64,000 nt of DNA from DASXAI01 sp963798445 (GCA_963798445.1 CAWCTH010000002.1:434001-498000), one strand, 5' to 3'; shown: positions 24,517 through 34,486, numbered from the stretch's first letter. Notes: generated by a model not told the origin, from the sequence alone. Numbers and translations: made by a program.

Positions 24517-25919
24517 GAACCGACAGCGGCGCGCTCGGACATCCGCGCCAGCACCTCGGACGGCAGCGACGCCACGTCGCCGCATCCCATCGAGATGCAG
24601 ACGTCGCCGGCTCGCAGCTCACTGGCGAGGTAGTCGATGAGATCGGAGCGCCGCGGGATCCACGCCACCCGCTGCCACGGATGGGCGTCGAGCACGGCGT
24701 TGACGACCAGCTTTCCCGTGACGCCCGGCCGCGGTGCCTCGCCCGACGGGTAGATGTCGGTGATGACGGCGAGATCGGCGCGGGCGAAGGCGTCGCGGTA
24801 CTCCGGTGACAGCACTTCCATGCGGCTGTAGCGGTTGGGCTGGAACACGGCCACGATGCGCTCCCACCCGTCGCCGCTGGTGGCAGCGCCTTCGAGGACG
24901 GCGGCGATCTCGGTCGGGAGGTGGGCGTAGTCGTCGACGAAGGTGACGCCGTCGAGGTCGCCACGGAAGTCGAAGCGACGGGCCACGCCGCCGAAGCGGG
25001 CCAGCGCCGCCACAGCCGCCTCGAACGGCGCCCCGAGCAGATGGGCCATGGCGATGGCGCCCGTGGCGTTGCGGGCCATGTGGACCCCACGCAGGGGCAA
25101 CCGCACCTCCCCGAGACGCTGGCCGTCGTGGACCACGGTGAAGGTGAGGGCGCCGTGGTCGGCGGCCAGGTCGAGGATGCGGAACGATGCCGCGTCCGAG
25201 GTCCCGTAGGTCACGGCTCCGTGGGCGGCGCCGAGGCGGGCGGCGACCGGATCGTCGACGCACACCACCTTCGGCCCGGTCACGCCGCCCAGGTAGGCGT
25301 CGAAGGCCGCCACGATGGCCTCGGGCGTGCCGTAGTAGTCGAGGTGGTCGACCTCCACGTTGGTGAGGATGGTGGCGTCGACGGGCAGCTCGAGGAAGGT
25401 GCCGTCGCTCTCGTCGGCCTCCACCACGAGCAGGTGCTCCGAGTCCGTCCAGTGGGCACCGGTGCCCACGTCGTTCATGTCGCCGCCGACGACGAAGCTG
25501 GGCTGCAGGCCGGCCTCCGTAAGGATCGTTGTCAGCATCGAGGTCGTCGTGGTCTTGCCGTGGGTGCCGACGACGGCGACGGTGCGGGCGCACGCGCAGA
25601 TCGACGCCAACATGCCGGCGCGCCGCAGTACGGCGATGCCACGGCGGCGGGCTTCGTCCAGCTCGACGTTGGCCGCAGGAATGGCGGTGGAGCCGGTCAC
25701 TGCGTCGACGCCGTCGACATGATCTCGGCGGTGCCCCACGTGCACGGTGACGCCAGCGGCCCGCAAGCGCTCCAGCACGGGCAGGTCGCGCAGATCCGAC
25801 CCGGACACGTCGTGGCCCATGCCGGCCAGGATGAGGGCGATGGCGCTCATGCCCGGCCCGCCCACGCCCACAACGTGGTAGCGCCCGGCGGACCGAAGGT
25901 CGACGGTGTCGGTGGTCAT
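24513..25919 (-). CDS. murC: UDP-N-acetylmuramate--L-alanine ligase
   Basis: A 468-residue Mur ligase that adds the first amino acid, L-Ala, to UDP-MurNAc. The N-terminal UDP-binding domain has HVVGVGGPGMSAIALILAGM. The ATP P-loop GTHGKTTT is at residues 118-125. The central domain has VVEADESDGTFLEL and VDHLDYYGTPEAI. The C-terminal domain includes FVDDYAHLPTEIAAVL and VAVFQPNRYSRMEVL, the MurC-type DDYAHHP region. The ATG at 25919 lies 17 bases after the murG stop. Confidence 0.97.
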   Translation of the reverse strand: MTTDTVDLRSAGRYHVVGVGGPGMSAIALILAGMGHDVSGSDLRDLPVLERLRAAGVTVHVGHRRDHVDGVDAVTGSTAIPAANVELDEARRRGIAVLRRAGMLASICACARTVAVVGTHGKTTTTSMLTTILTEAGLQPSFVVGGDMNDVGTGAHWTDSEHLLVVEADESDGTFLELPVDATILTNVEVDHLDYYGTPEAIVAAFDAYLGGVTGPKVVCVDDPVAARLGAAHGAVTYGTSDAASFRILDLAADHGALTFTVVHDGQRLGEVRLPLRGVHMARNATGAIAMAHLLGAPFEAAVAALARFGGVARRFDFRGDLDGVTFVDDYAHLPTEIAAVLEGAATSGDGWERIVAVFQPNRYSRMEVLSPEYRDAFARADLAVITDIYPSGEAPRPGVTGKLVVNAVLDAHPWQRVAWIPRRSDLIDYLASELRAGDVCISMGCGDVASLPSEVLARMSERAAVGS

Positions 25920-25936
25920 CTCAGCAGCCCGTCATT

Positions 25937-27078
25937 TCAGTTGTCCCAACCCCCGATGGCGAGCTCTTCGGCCAACCGGGCAATGGCGGCGGCCGCGCCC
26001 CGGCGCCCGGCCGAGCGGGCGCCCGCCGACAGCGCGGCGAGTGCGCCCGGGTCGGCGCGCAGCCGATCCACCTCGAGTACGAGACGGTCGGCATCAAGCT
26101 CCGGTTCGGGCACGAGCAACGCCCCCCCGACGCCGGCCAACGCCCGGGCGTTGGCCGTCTGATGGTCCTCTGCGGCCTGCGGCCACGGAACGAGGATCGA
26201 CGGGACGCCCAACGCGGCCAGCTCGGCAACGGTGGTGGCACCGGCTCGGGCCACCACCAGGTCGGCGGCGGCGTAGGCGAGGTCCATGCGGTATTCGAAG
26301 GCTACCGGGTGGTACACGAGGCCCCCGGGCACGTCGAGCCGCTCCCAGCCGGCGTCGTCGTTGCGGCTGCCGTAGACGTGGTGGATGGCGAGGTCGGGGC
26401 GCTCGCGCTGGGCGGCCACGAAGTCCCGGGCGAGGCTGTTGAGGGCGCCGGAACCGAGCGAACCGCCCACGATCAACACCACGAACCGATCGGCAGGGAG
26501 ATCCAGCTCGGCGCGCGCCCGGGCCCGGTCGCGGTGGGTGTCGATGTTCAGGATCTCCGGGCGCAGGGGCACGCCCGTGACCACCTTGCGGGGCAACGGC
26601 GACGACTCGAAGGCCACCGCGCTCACCGTCGCCAGGCGCGCCGCCAGGCGGCTGGCCTTGCCCGGCACCACGTCGTAGCTGACGACGAGCACGGGGATGC
26701 GCTGCACCTTGGCCGCCATCACTGCCGGCACACTGGCGTAGCCGCCGACGGAGACCACCACCGACGGCTCGATGCGGCGGAACAGACGATCGGCGCGCCG
26801 GATGCCACCGGTCAGGTTGTAGAACGCCGGCAGGTTCGACGGCGTCAGCGAGCGGGCGATGCCCCGGACGTCGAAGAGGCTGACGGAGAAACCGGCCGCC
26901 GGCACCATCGTTGCCTCCATGCCGCGGCGCGCCCGATGAAGTGGACGCGGTCGCGCGGGTGACCGCCCTCGACCAGCGCCTCGGCCACGGCCAGGCCCGG
27001 CATCACATGGCCCGCGGTACCGCCGCCGGCGATGATGAACAACGGCCCCTCGGGCGACGTCTTGGCGCCCTGCTTCAT
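25937..27078 (-). pseudogene. murG: murG, GlcNAc transferase, interrupted by a 1-base frameshift
   Basis: MurG transfers GlcNAc to lipid I to make lipid II on the inner membrane face. Two frames together give a complete protein of about 380 residues. The first frame starts at ATG 27078, overlapping the ftsW stop, and reads FIIAGGGTAGHVMPGLAVAE (the G-loop) to VHFIGR. The second frame begins at ATG 26920 with MEATMVPAAGFSVSLFDVRG and runs through VSVGGYASVPAV, LIVGGSLGSGALN and VARAGATTVAELAALG to the stop. Canonical MurG has an uninterrupted arginine-glycine stretch at the join. Adding one base within 26921-26936 restores the frame. Because the gene is essential and otherwise well conserved, a sequence error is more likely than true loss. 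Confidence 0.9.
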
Positions 27079-28274
27079 CGAGCCGTTCGAGCGACGTTGA
27101 GCAACAGGCCGCCGGCGGCCATCATCACGAGCAGCGACGAACCACCGAAGGACACGAACGGCAAGGTCAGACCGGTGAGGGGCATCATCCCGACAACGCC
27201 GCCGATGTTGATGAGCGCCTGGGTGAGCACCCACGCGGTGACGCCACCGGCGACAAGCGTGCCGAAGCGATCCTTGGCCCGCAGCGCGACCTGCACGCCG
27301 AACAGGCCGAAGGCGCAGAAAAGTCCGCACACCGCCACCACACCGACGAAGCCGAGCTCCTCGGCGATGATGGCGAAGATGAAGTCGGTGTGGGCTTCGG
27401 GCAGGAAGCCCCACTTCAACTTGCTGGCGCCCAGACCGACACCGGTGACGCCACCCGACGCGATGCCGATCAACGACTGCCACACCTGGAACCCGGCGTC
27501 CTGCTTGTGCTTGGCGAGGTCGAGGAAGGCCAGCCACCGCTCGCGGCGGTAGTCGGCCTTCATGATGAAGACCATCCCGACGGCCGAGGCCAGCGCGGCG
27601 GTGGCGCCGAGGGGGATGAGGGGTGTGCCGGCGATGAAGGCGACACCGAGCACGATCGACGCCATCACGAGGGCGCCGCCCAGGTCGGGCTGCAGCATCA
27701 GCAGGACGCCGGACACACCCAGCACCACGAGCATGGGGTGCAACGTGGCCCGCAGCTCGTGCATCCGGTCGGCGCGCCGTGCTAGGAGGTCGGCGCAGTA
27801 CAGCAGCAGCGCGAACTTGAGCACTTCAGCCGGCTGCACGGCGAAGTAGCCGAAGCGGATCCACGCCCGCGCGCCGTTCACCGTCACCCCGATGCCGGGC
27901 ACGAGGACCAGCACCATCAGCGCGAAGGCCCCGATGAGGGCCAACGGGATGAACGGCCGCCAGAAGTGGTACGGGATCTTGGCCGTGATCAACAGCGCCC
28001 CGACGCCCAGCACGGTCCACATGGCCTGGCGGAGGAAGTACGTCCACGCCGAACCATCGGTGTGCAGGGCAAGCACCGACGACGCCGACAGCACCATCAC
28101 GAGACCCAACCCGACGAGGATGGCGATGATGACCGCCAGTCCGTAGAACTGCAGCGGAGGCGGCGGCCGCTTGGCCTTGCGGCGGCGCTGGGCCGTGGGG
28201 TGGCGTCCTCGGGATGCGCTGAGCTCGGCCGCCTCGATGCCGTCGTCGCCGCCCAGCGTCGTCGTCTTGGTCAA
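27075..28274 (-). CDS. ftsW: Lipid II polymerase / flippase-family protein FtsW
   Basis: A 399-residue SEDS protein that polymerises glycan strands at the septum with FtsI. The cytoplasmic N-terminus (about 45 residues) is basic. About ten membrane helices follow. SEDS blocks are visible: VNGARAWIRFGYFAVQPAEV, LLMLQPDLGGALVM and EAHTDFIFAIIAEELGFVG, and near the C-terminus GLTLPFVSFGGSSLLVMM. The catalytic Asp is expected in the EAHTDFIFA region or the adjoining extracellular loop. TTG 28274 is preferred because it follows a GGAGG ribosome-binding site and overlaps the murD stop by 4 bases. It overlaps murG by 4 bases downstream. Confidence 0.95.
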   Translation of the reverse strand: MTKTTTLGGDDGIEAAELSASRGRHPTAQRRRKAKRPPPPLQFYGLAVIIAILVGLGLVMVLSASSVLALHTDGSAWTYFLRQAMWTVLGVGALLITAKIPYHFWRPFIPLALIGAFALMVLVLVPGIGVTVNGARAWIRFGYFAVQPAEVLKFALLLYCADLLARRADRMHELRATLHPMLVVLGVSGVLLMLQPDLGGALVMASIVLGVAFIAGTPLIPLGATAALASAVGMVFIMKADYRRERWLAFLDLAKHKQDAGFQVWQSLIGIASGGVTGVGLGASKLKWGFLPEAHTDFIFAIIAEELGFVGVVAVCGLFCAFGLFGVQVALRAKDRFGTLVAGGVTAWVLTQALINIGGVVGMMPLTGLTLPFVSFGGSSLLVMMAAGGLLLNVARTAR

Positions 28275-29612
28275 CGTGCCTCCGTCCGTGCTCGTACGGC
28301 GCGCGCGAAGTCGTCGCCCCGCTCGGCGTAGCCCTGGTACCAATCGAAGCTGGCGCAGCCCGGCGACAGCAGCACGACATCGCCCGCCACGGCGAGGGCG
28401 CCGGCGGCGCGGACGGCGTCGTCCATGGATGCCGCCGTCACGACCGGGCAGATGCCGGCGAAGGCGGCCTCGACCTCGGCGGCGGCCTCGCCCATGGCGA
28501 TGACGGCACGCATCCGATCGGGGGCGGCGGCCAGCGCGGTGAGGTCGAGTCCCTTGTTGCGCCCGCCCGCAAGCAGCACGACGCGGTCGAACGACCGGAC
28601 GGCGGTGACGGCGGCATGCGGTGTGGTGGCCTTGGAATCGTCGTAGTACGCCACGCCGGCCTCGTCGGCCACCAGCTCGATGCGGTGGTGCGGGCCCTCG
28701 AAGGCGGCGAGCGCGGCGGCCACTCCGTCGACGGTGGCCAGGCCGGGCTCCAGCACCAGGGCGGCGGCGGCCAGGGCGTTGGTGACGTCGTGCGGTAGCC
28801 GCCGGCGCAGGGACGCCACCTCGGCCAACCGGCCCTGCGGTCCCACCAGCCAGCCGCCGGCCACGTGGTAGTCGGCACCTGACGCGCCGAACGTGACGTG
28901 ACGGCCCGGCGCCGACTCGAGATGGTCCATCACGACCGGGTCGTCGATGAACCCGATCGCCGCGTCAAACGGTTGCTGATGCAACCAGATACGGCTCTTG
29001 GCGGCGCTGTAGGTGTCCATTGATGCATGCCAGTCGAGGTGATCCTCGGCAAGGTTGAGCCATGCTGCGCCAACAGGCCGGAAGCACGACGTCCACGCCA
29101 GGCGGAAGCTGGTGCACTCCACCACGAAGGCCTCCACATCGGTGTCGAGGGCGCTCACCAGGGGGGTCTCGGTGTTGCCACAGGCCACCGCCGACACACC
29201 TGATCCGTCCAGCATGGACGTGGCCAGCAAGGTGGTCGTGGTCTTGCCGTCGGTTCCGGTGACCGCCAGCATGGGTCGGCCGCCGCCGGCGCGCTCCGAC
29301 TCCCACTCGTAGGCCAGGTCGATCTCGGTGCGCAGCGGCACGCCGAGACGCTGCGCCGAGACGATGAGAGGATGATGCTCGGGGATGCCCGGGCTGGGCA
29401 CGACGACGTCGGCCCGCTCGACCAGGCGCTCCACCTTGCCTACCGACGGCGCTTCGTACAGGTCGATGCCCAATTCCCGCGCTACTTCGACCCCTTCGGC
29501 GCTGGGGCGGTCGTCGGCCGCCGTGACGTGATACCGCCGCGCCACCAGGCGCGCGGGCCGTGGCCTCACCGGCGACGGCCAAGCCGTAGACGAGGGCACG
29601 CGGGCGCTTCAT
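28271..29612 (-). pseudogene. murD: murD, D-glutamate ligase, interrupted by a 1-base frameshift
   Basis: MurD adds D-Glu to UDP-MurNAc-L-Ala. The first frame starts at ATG 29612 (TGATG overlap with the mraY stop) and reads MKRPRALVYGLAVAGEATAR. The second frame continues LVARRYHVTAADDRPSAEGV, then PSPGIPEHHPLIV, the P-loop GTDGKTTTT, NLAEDHLDWHASMD, YYDDSKATTPHAAV and LLSPGCASFDWYQGYAERG. Removing one base in 29545-29557 joins them into 446 residues, the normal MurD length. All catalytic motifs are intact, so this is probably a one-base sequence error rather than a dead gene. Confidence 0.9.
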
Positions 29613-30652
29613 CAGTTCACCCCGATGATGCGGGCGAAGTCGGCGTAGTAGATGCCGAGGGCCACCGCCACGAAGATGCCGGAGATGAGCCAGAAGCGGA
29701 TGATGACCGTGGTCTCGGGCCAACCGATCAGCTCGAAGTGGTGGTGGATCGGCGACATCTTGAAGACGCGGCGGTGGCCGAAGTAGCGGTACGAGCCCAT
29801 CTGCGCCGCCACCGACAGGATCTCCATCACCTGCAACCCGCAGATGATCGGCAACAGCAGCATGGTGTTCGTGGCGATGCCGAGCAGCGCCAGCGCGGCG
29901 CCGAGACCGAGCGCGCCCACGTCGCCCATGAAGATTCGCGCCGGCGCCGCGTTCCACCACAGGAACCCGGCACACGCCGCCGCGAACGACACCGCCAGGA
30001 CGGAGAGGTCGAGCGGGTTCACGATGCTGTAGATGGCCGGGTTGCGGAAGCCCCAGAAGGCGATGATCGTGAAGGCGAAGAACCCGAAGAGGGCCGAGCC
30101 GGCAGCGAGGCCATCGAGGCCGTCGGTGACGTTCACGGCGTGAGCGGTGGCGAAGATGATCAGGGTGCACCAGATCACGTACACCGCGCCGTTCAGTTCG
30201 ATGCCGGGCCAGTCGGCGCGCGTGAACGAAAGCGTGGTGTTGATGTCGACCGTGAACCACAACGCCAGTGCGATCAGGAAGCTGACGCCGAGCATGATGT
30301 GGCTCTTGCGCTTCCAGAAGATGCCGCGGTTGCGCTTGGCCCGCACTTTGATGAAGTCGTCGGTGAAGCCCACCAGCGCCAGCGCCGCGACGCCGCCCAG
30401 GATCACGAACGCCTGATCGGAGAAGTACACCGTGCGCACGTGCGCGACCAAGTAGCCGACGAGCGCCGCCGCCAGGATGGCGATGCCTCCCATCGTGGGC
30501 GTGCCTTCCTTGTGCTGGTGCTCGGGCCCCAGCTCGTCGCGCCCGAGGATGGGCTGGCCGCGCCCGATCCGGCTGAGGTAGCGGATCGTGAAGCGGGTGC
30601 CGAAGATCGACATGGTGGCCGCCACGCCGGCGGCGATCAGGAGCGCGATCAT
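29612..30652 (-). CDS. mraY: Phospho-MurNAc-pentapeptide translocase
   Basis: A 346-residue polytopic enzyme that makes lipid I from UDP-MurNAc-pentapeptide and undecaprenyl phosphate. About ten membrane helices are present. Catalytic signatures are visible: KEGTPTMGGIAIL, LVGFTDDFIKV (Asp pair), AHAVNVTDGLDGLAAG, ARIFMGDVGALGLG and FKMSPIHHHFELIGW (His triplet). The ATG overlaps the murE stop by 4 bases, leaving no room for murF, which normally lies between these two genes. Confidence 0.97.
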   Translation of the reverse strand: MIALLIAAGVAATMSIFGTRFTIRYLSRIGRGQPILGRDELGPEHQHKEGTPTMGGIAILAAALVGYLVAHVRTVYFSDQAFVILGGVAALALVGFTDDFIKVRAKRNRGIFWKRKSHIMLGVSFLIALALWFTVDINTTLSFTRADWPGIELNGAVYVIWCTLIIFATAHAVNVTDGLDGLAAGSALFGFFAFTIIAFWGFRNPAIYSIVNPLDLSVLAVSFAAACAGFLWWNAAPARIFMGDVGALGLGAALALLGIATNTMLLLPIICGLQVMEILSVAAQMGSYRYFGHRRVFKMSPIHHHFELIGWPETTVIIRFWLISGIFVAVALGIYYADFARIIGVN

Positions 30653-32076
30653 CCGGCGAGCTCCTCGAGCAGCTGGCGAGCGACCACGCGGTCATCGAAA
30701 TCGACCACGCGCCCCGCCAACGTCTGCGTGGTCTCGTGGCCCTTGCCGGCGATCAGCACGACGTCGCCGGGCGCTGCGTCGGCCAGTGCCATTGCGATGG
30801 CGGCGCGCCGGTCCGGCTCGGTGCGGGCGCGCGCCGACCACGGCGAAGCGATGCCGGAGATCACGTCCGCGATGATGGCAGCGGGATCCTCGCTGCGAGG
30901 ATTGTCCGAGGTCACGACCACCACGTCGGCGGCTCGGGCGGCCACCTCGCCCATGCGCGGCCGTTTGGCGGCATCGCGATCGCCGCCACAGCCGAAGGTG
31001 ACGATGAGCCGGCCGGTCCCCGCCACTTCACGCGCCGTTGCGAGCACCGACGCCAGGCTCTCGGGGGTGTGGGCGAAGTCGACGATCACCGTGAAGGGTT
31101 GGCCCGCATCGACGGGCTCGAACCGTCCGGGTACGGGTGCGGCCTCGGCCAGACCGTCGGCGGCATCGGCGGGCGACACGCCAGCGGCCACTGCCGCCGT
31201 CGCCGCCGCCAGCGCGTTCGAGACGTTGAACCGGCCGCCGAGAGGCAACCGCACGGCGTAGCCGCGCCAGCGGAACCTCGACGCCAGCGGGCCGACCTCG
31301 ACGTCGTCGACGTCGCTCATGGCGTAGCTCGTCAACGGGATGGTCGCCGAGGCGAGGAGGACGCGGCCGTAGGCGTCGTCGGCGTTGACGACACCCTGCG
31401 CCGCCATCGCCGGTGTGAACAGTCGGGCCTTGGCGGCGAAGTAGCGATCCATCGTCGAGTGGAAGTCGAGGTGATCCTGACCGAGGTTGGTGAACACGGC
31501 GACGGCGAAGCGCGTGGCGTCGGCGCGATGCTGCTCGAGCGCGTGCGACGACACCTCCATGGCGACGGCCTTGCGGCCTTCGTCTCGGAACGCCGCCAGG
31601 CGGGCCTGGAGCTCAGGCGCCTCCGGCGTGGTGTGCGCGCCCGACAGGGTGCCCAGGACGCCGCACGGCAGGCCGGCGTGATCCATGATCGACGCCAGCA
31701 AGTGCGTGGTGGTCGTCTTGCCCGCCGTGCCGGTCACCCCGACGACCGTCATCGCCAGTGAGGGCCGGCCGTGGAAGGCAGCGGCGATGGGAGCCATGGC
31801 GGCGCGCGCATCGTCCACCAGCACCTGGGCCACGGCGACGTCGAGCCGGTGCTCGGCCAGCAGCGCGGTGGCACCGGCCTCGATGGCGACCGGCGCGAAG
31901 GCGTGGCCGTCAACGCGGCCGCCGCGCAGGCAGCAGAACAGGTCACCGGCACGCACCGAACGCGAATCGTGCGACACGCCCGCCACGACTGCCGACGAGG
32001 GGCCGACGCGCTGACGCACCCGGACCTCGGGTGCGTCAGCCAAGAGTTCGTCGAGCAGGACTCCGCCCCTGCCCAT
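30649..32076 (-). CDS. murE: UDP-MurNAc-tripeptide synthetase
   Basis: A 475-residue Mur ligase adding the third stem residue. The N-terminal domain has VSHDSRSVRAGDLFCCLRGG. The P-loop GTAGKTTTT is at residues 116-124. FTNLGQDHLDFHSTMDRYF and NVSNALAAATAAV are standard. Near residue 395, TSDNPRSEDP carries the DNPR motif associated with meso-diaminopimelate specificity rather than lysine. The start ATG overlaps the ftsI stop (TGATG), and the stop overlaps mraY. Confidence 0.96.
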   Translation of the reverse strand: MGRGGVLLDELLADAPEVRVRQRVGPSSAVVAGVSHDSRSVRAGDLFCCLRGGRVDGHAFAPVAIEAGATALLAEHRLDVAVAQVLVDDARAAMAPIAAAFHGRPSLAMTVVGVTGTAGKTTTTHLLASIMDHAGLPCGVLGTLSGAHTTPEAPELQARLAAFRDEGRKAVAMEVSSHALEQHRADATRFAVAVFTNLGQDHLDFHSTMDRYFAAKARLFTPAMAAQGVVNADDAYGRVLLASATIPLTSYAMSDVDDVEVGPLASRFRWRGYAVRLPLGGRFNVSNALAAATAAVAAGVSPADAADGLAEAAPVPGRFEPVDAGQPFTVIVDFAHTPESLASVLATAREVAGTGRLIVTFGCGGDRDAAKRPRMGEVAARAADVVVVTSDNPRSEDPAAIIADVISGIASPWSARARTEPDRRAAIAMALADAAPGDVVLIAGKGHETTQTLAGRVVDFDDRVVARQLLEELAG

Positions 32077-33947
32077 CAGCCCGAGCCTGTCGGCGGTGGC
32101 GGACAGGCGCCACCATTGGTCGACGGAGGGATCTGGAGCTGCTGCAGCGCTTCGTGGGCGATGCCGCTGAACACCGGCGCGGCGGCGTTGCCACCGAAGT
32201 GCGGCCGGGGACCCGTGGCCGTGTCCCCGGGCGGATCGATGATGGTGACCAGGATCGTGATCTTCGGGTTCTCGGCAGGGAGGAAGCCGGCGAACGACGC
32301 GTTGTAGTGGCGCTGCCCGTACGCGTCCTTGTAGCCGTCCTCACGAAGCTTGCCGTCGGCGCCGACCACCATGTAGTTGGCGTTCTGCGCGATGTAGCCG
32401 GTGCCGGTCTTGCCGGCGACGCTGTAGCCCTCGATGCGGGGCGCGCTCCTGGCGGTGCCCCGGCACCACACCTGCTCCAGGATGGGCACCATCGCCGCCG
32501 CCGTCTCCGGCTTCAGGACCTCATGGGTGGCCGATGCCGCCGACTCGTGGCGCTCGCCGGCCTTGTCGATCGTGGCGTCCACCAGGCGGGGCGCTACGTA
32601 CGTGCCGTGGTTGGCAATGGTGTTCATCGCCGCCGCGACCTGGATGGCGGTGACCGCCATGCCCTGCCCGTAGTTGATGGTGTCGCGCTGGCTGTCGCTC
32701 CATTGCGAGGCTGGTGTGAGCGTGCCCGCCGTCTCGCTGGGCAGCCCCAGACCGGACGGCTGGCCGAAGCCGTAGGCGCGGAGGTACTTCTCCATGTTCT
32801 CGGGCCCGACCCGCTGACCGATCAGCACTGCGCCGATGTTCGACGACACGGCGATGATCTGCGTCGTCGTGAGGTCGACGTTGCCGTGCTGCTCGACGTC
32901 TTCGATCTCGAACACGTCGGACTTGTGCACGCCGGTCACGTGCCAGAAGGTGTCGGGTGTTGCCTCGCCGAGGTCGAGCACGGCCGACGAGGGAACGATC
33001 TTGGCCACGGACCCGGGCTCGAACTGATCCGTGACGACGCGGTTGGCCGTCGAAACCGACACCTCGCCGGTGCTCTTGTCGGCGTCGACGCTGGCCATCG
33101 CCAGCACATCGCCCGAGGCCGTATCCATGACAACGGCCCGCCCTCCGCCCGCTCCGAGCGACGCGACCTGCTGCTTCAGGAGCTCTTCGGTGGTGAACTG
33201 CAACGTCTTGTCGATCGTGAGCACGAGGTCGTTCCCGGGCGTGGCCGGAATGAGCTGGTTCTGCCCGCTCGGGATGCTACGGCCCTGCTGATCCATCTCC
33301 CGGATCAGCTCGCCCGGCTCACCCGTCAGCGTGCCGTTGAGCTGCTCCTCCAAGCCAGCGGTTCCTTTGCCGTCGGTGTCCGTGCCGCCCAGCACGCCCT
33401 TGGCCAGATCACCGGCCGGGTAGAAGCGTTTCGGTTCGTTGTACTGGTAGACGCCCTTCAGCTTCAGGTCGGCCACCTTCTTGGCGGTGGCGTCGTCGAC
33501 CTGGCGGGCGACGTAGACGAACTCCTTGTCGCTCTCCAACCGCTGTTGCATGTCGTCGGTCTGCTGAGCGTTGAGCCCGAGGGCGTTGGCCAGCGCCGCC
33601 GCCGTCGCCCCCTTGTCGGCCACGGCGCGGGGATCGGCCCACAGCGTGGTCTGCGGGATGGAGAGTGCCAGCTCGAATCCGTTGCGGTCGAAGATGGCGC
33701 CGCGCGGCGCGGTGAGGGTGACGTTCGACAATCGTTGGCTCTCGCCTTCCGCCGCCAGTTTCTTCTGGTCGACCGTCTGGAGCATGCCGACGCGCACCAC
33801 CACCGCGATCATCAGCAGCGTGCAGCCGACGAAGAGCGCCAGCAGCCGGCGGCGCGGCCGGCCGGCCTTCCACACCGACGGTGCGGGACGGCGCCTCGCC
33901 GGCGGCCGGCGCGGCGGCGGCCGGCGCCGCGTCAGCGTGGTGGTCAC
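32076..33947 (-). CDS. ftsI: Septal peptidoglycan transpeptidase FtsI (PBP3-type)
   Basis: A 623-residue class B penicillin-binding protein that cross-links septal peptidoglycan. A very basic Arg/Pro N-terminus precedes one membrane helix (LLALFVGCTLLMIAVVVRVG). The pedestal domain starts APRGAIFDRNGFELALS. The transpeptidase domain carries the active-site Ser in FEPGSVAKIVPSS (SxxK), the SSN motif in IIAVSSNIGAVL, and the KTG motif in YSVAGKTGTGYIA. GTG 33947 gives an N-terminus of plausible length. It partners FtsW and lies 22 bases after the FtsL-like gene. Confidence 0.96.
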   Translation of the reverse strand: MTTTLTRRRPPPRRPPARRRPAPSVWKAGRPRRRLLALFVGCTLLMIAVVVRVGMLQTVDQKKLAAEGESQRLSNVTLTAPRGAIFDRNGFELALSIPQTTLWADPRAVADKGATAAALANALGLNAQQTDDMQQRLESDKEFVYVARQVDDATAKKVADLKLKGVYQYNEPKRFYPAGDLAKGVLGGTDTDGKGTAGLEEQLNGTLTGEPGELIREMDQQGRSIPSGQNQLIPATPGNDLVLTIDKTLQFTTEELLKQQVASLGAGGGRAVVMDTASGDVLAMASVDADKSTGEVSVSTANRVVTDQFEPGSVAKIVPSSAVLDLGEATPDTFWHVTGVHKSDVFEIEDVEQHGNVDLTTTQIIAVSSNIGAVLIGQRVGPENMEKYLRAYGFGQPSGLGLPSETAGTLTPASQWSDSQRDTINYGQGMAVTAIQVAAAMNTIANHGTYVAPRLVDATIDKAGERHESAASATHEVLKPETAAAMVPILEQVWCRGTARSAPRIEGYSVAGKTGTGYIAQNANYMVVGADGKLREDGYKDAYGQRHYNASFAGFLPAENPKITILVTIIDPPGDTATGPRPHFGGNAAAPVFSGIAHEALQQLQIPPSTNGGACPPPPTGSG

Positions 33948-33969
33948 GGCGTGCCGCCGACGATCGGCT

Positions 33970-34479
33970 TCACTGCGGCCCAGCCGGAACTGGTGTCGCC
34001 GGTCGTGGCCCGTTCGGCGGCGCGGGGCTGCGGCCCTCGGCCAGTGCCACCGCCAGCACGTCGGCCAGCGACGGCGTCACGTACGTGACCTTGTCCGGCA
34101 CCACCATGCCCTTGTCCTCGGCGGCGGCGATCACGGTCTGCGGCGACTCGAGCTGCGCCACCGCGAGGCGGAGGCGCTCGTAGGTGGCCTGGGCGTCGCT
34201 CATCTCGTGCTGCACCCGATCGAGCCGGAGCTGATCGGCGGCGATCTTGGCCTGGAAGGCCACCAGCCCGAACATGATGCCGAAGACCATCACGCAGACC
34301 AGGCCGGCCAGTAGCCCGGCGCGACGGCGGCGGGCGCGGGGGACGACCCGCAGATCGGGGCGACGTTTCTCCGTGCCCGCCGGCGCCGCTTCGCCACGGC
34401 GGTGCGGCAGGGTGATCCGGAGCGGGCCGGCCCGGCGGACGGCAGGTGCCGGTGCCAGCCGGGTCGTCGTCGTCGCCAC
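33970..34479 (-). CDS. FtsL-like bitopic septum protein
   Basis: A 169-residue small membrane protein in the ftsL position between rsmH and ftsI. A basic N-terminal region (about 50 residues) is followed by one helix (GLLAGLVCVMVFGIMFGLVA). A short coiled coil follows (AADQLRLDRVQHEMSDAQATYERL). The tail contains PQTVIAAAEDKGMVVPDKVTYV, which resembles actinobacterial FtsL/FtsB-type proteins. Sequence identity in this family is low, so the call rests on layout and context. It starts at GTG 34479, 7 bases after the rsmH stop, with a weak ribosome-binding site. Confidence 0.78.
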   Translation of the reverse strand: MATTTTRLAPAPAVRRAGPLRITLPHRRGEAAPAGTEKRRPDLRVVPRARRRRAGLLAGLVCVMVFGIMFGLVAFQAKIAADQLRLDRVQHEMSDAQATYERLRLAVAQLESPQTVIAAAEDKGMVVPDKVTYVTPSLADVLAVALAEGRSPAPPNGPRPATPVPAGPQ

Positions 34480-34486
34480 TCGATCT

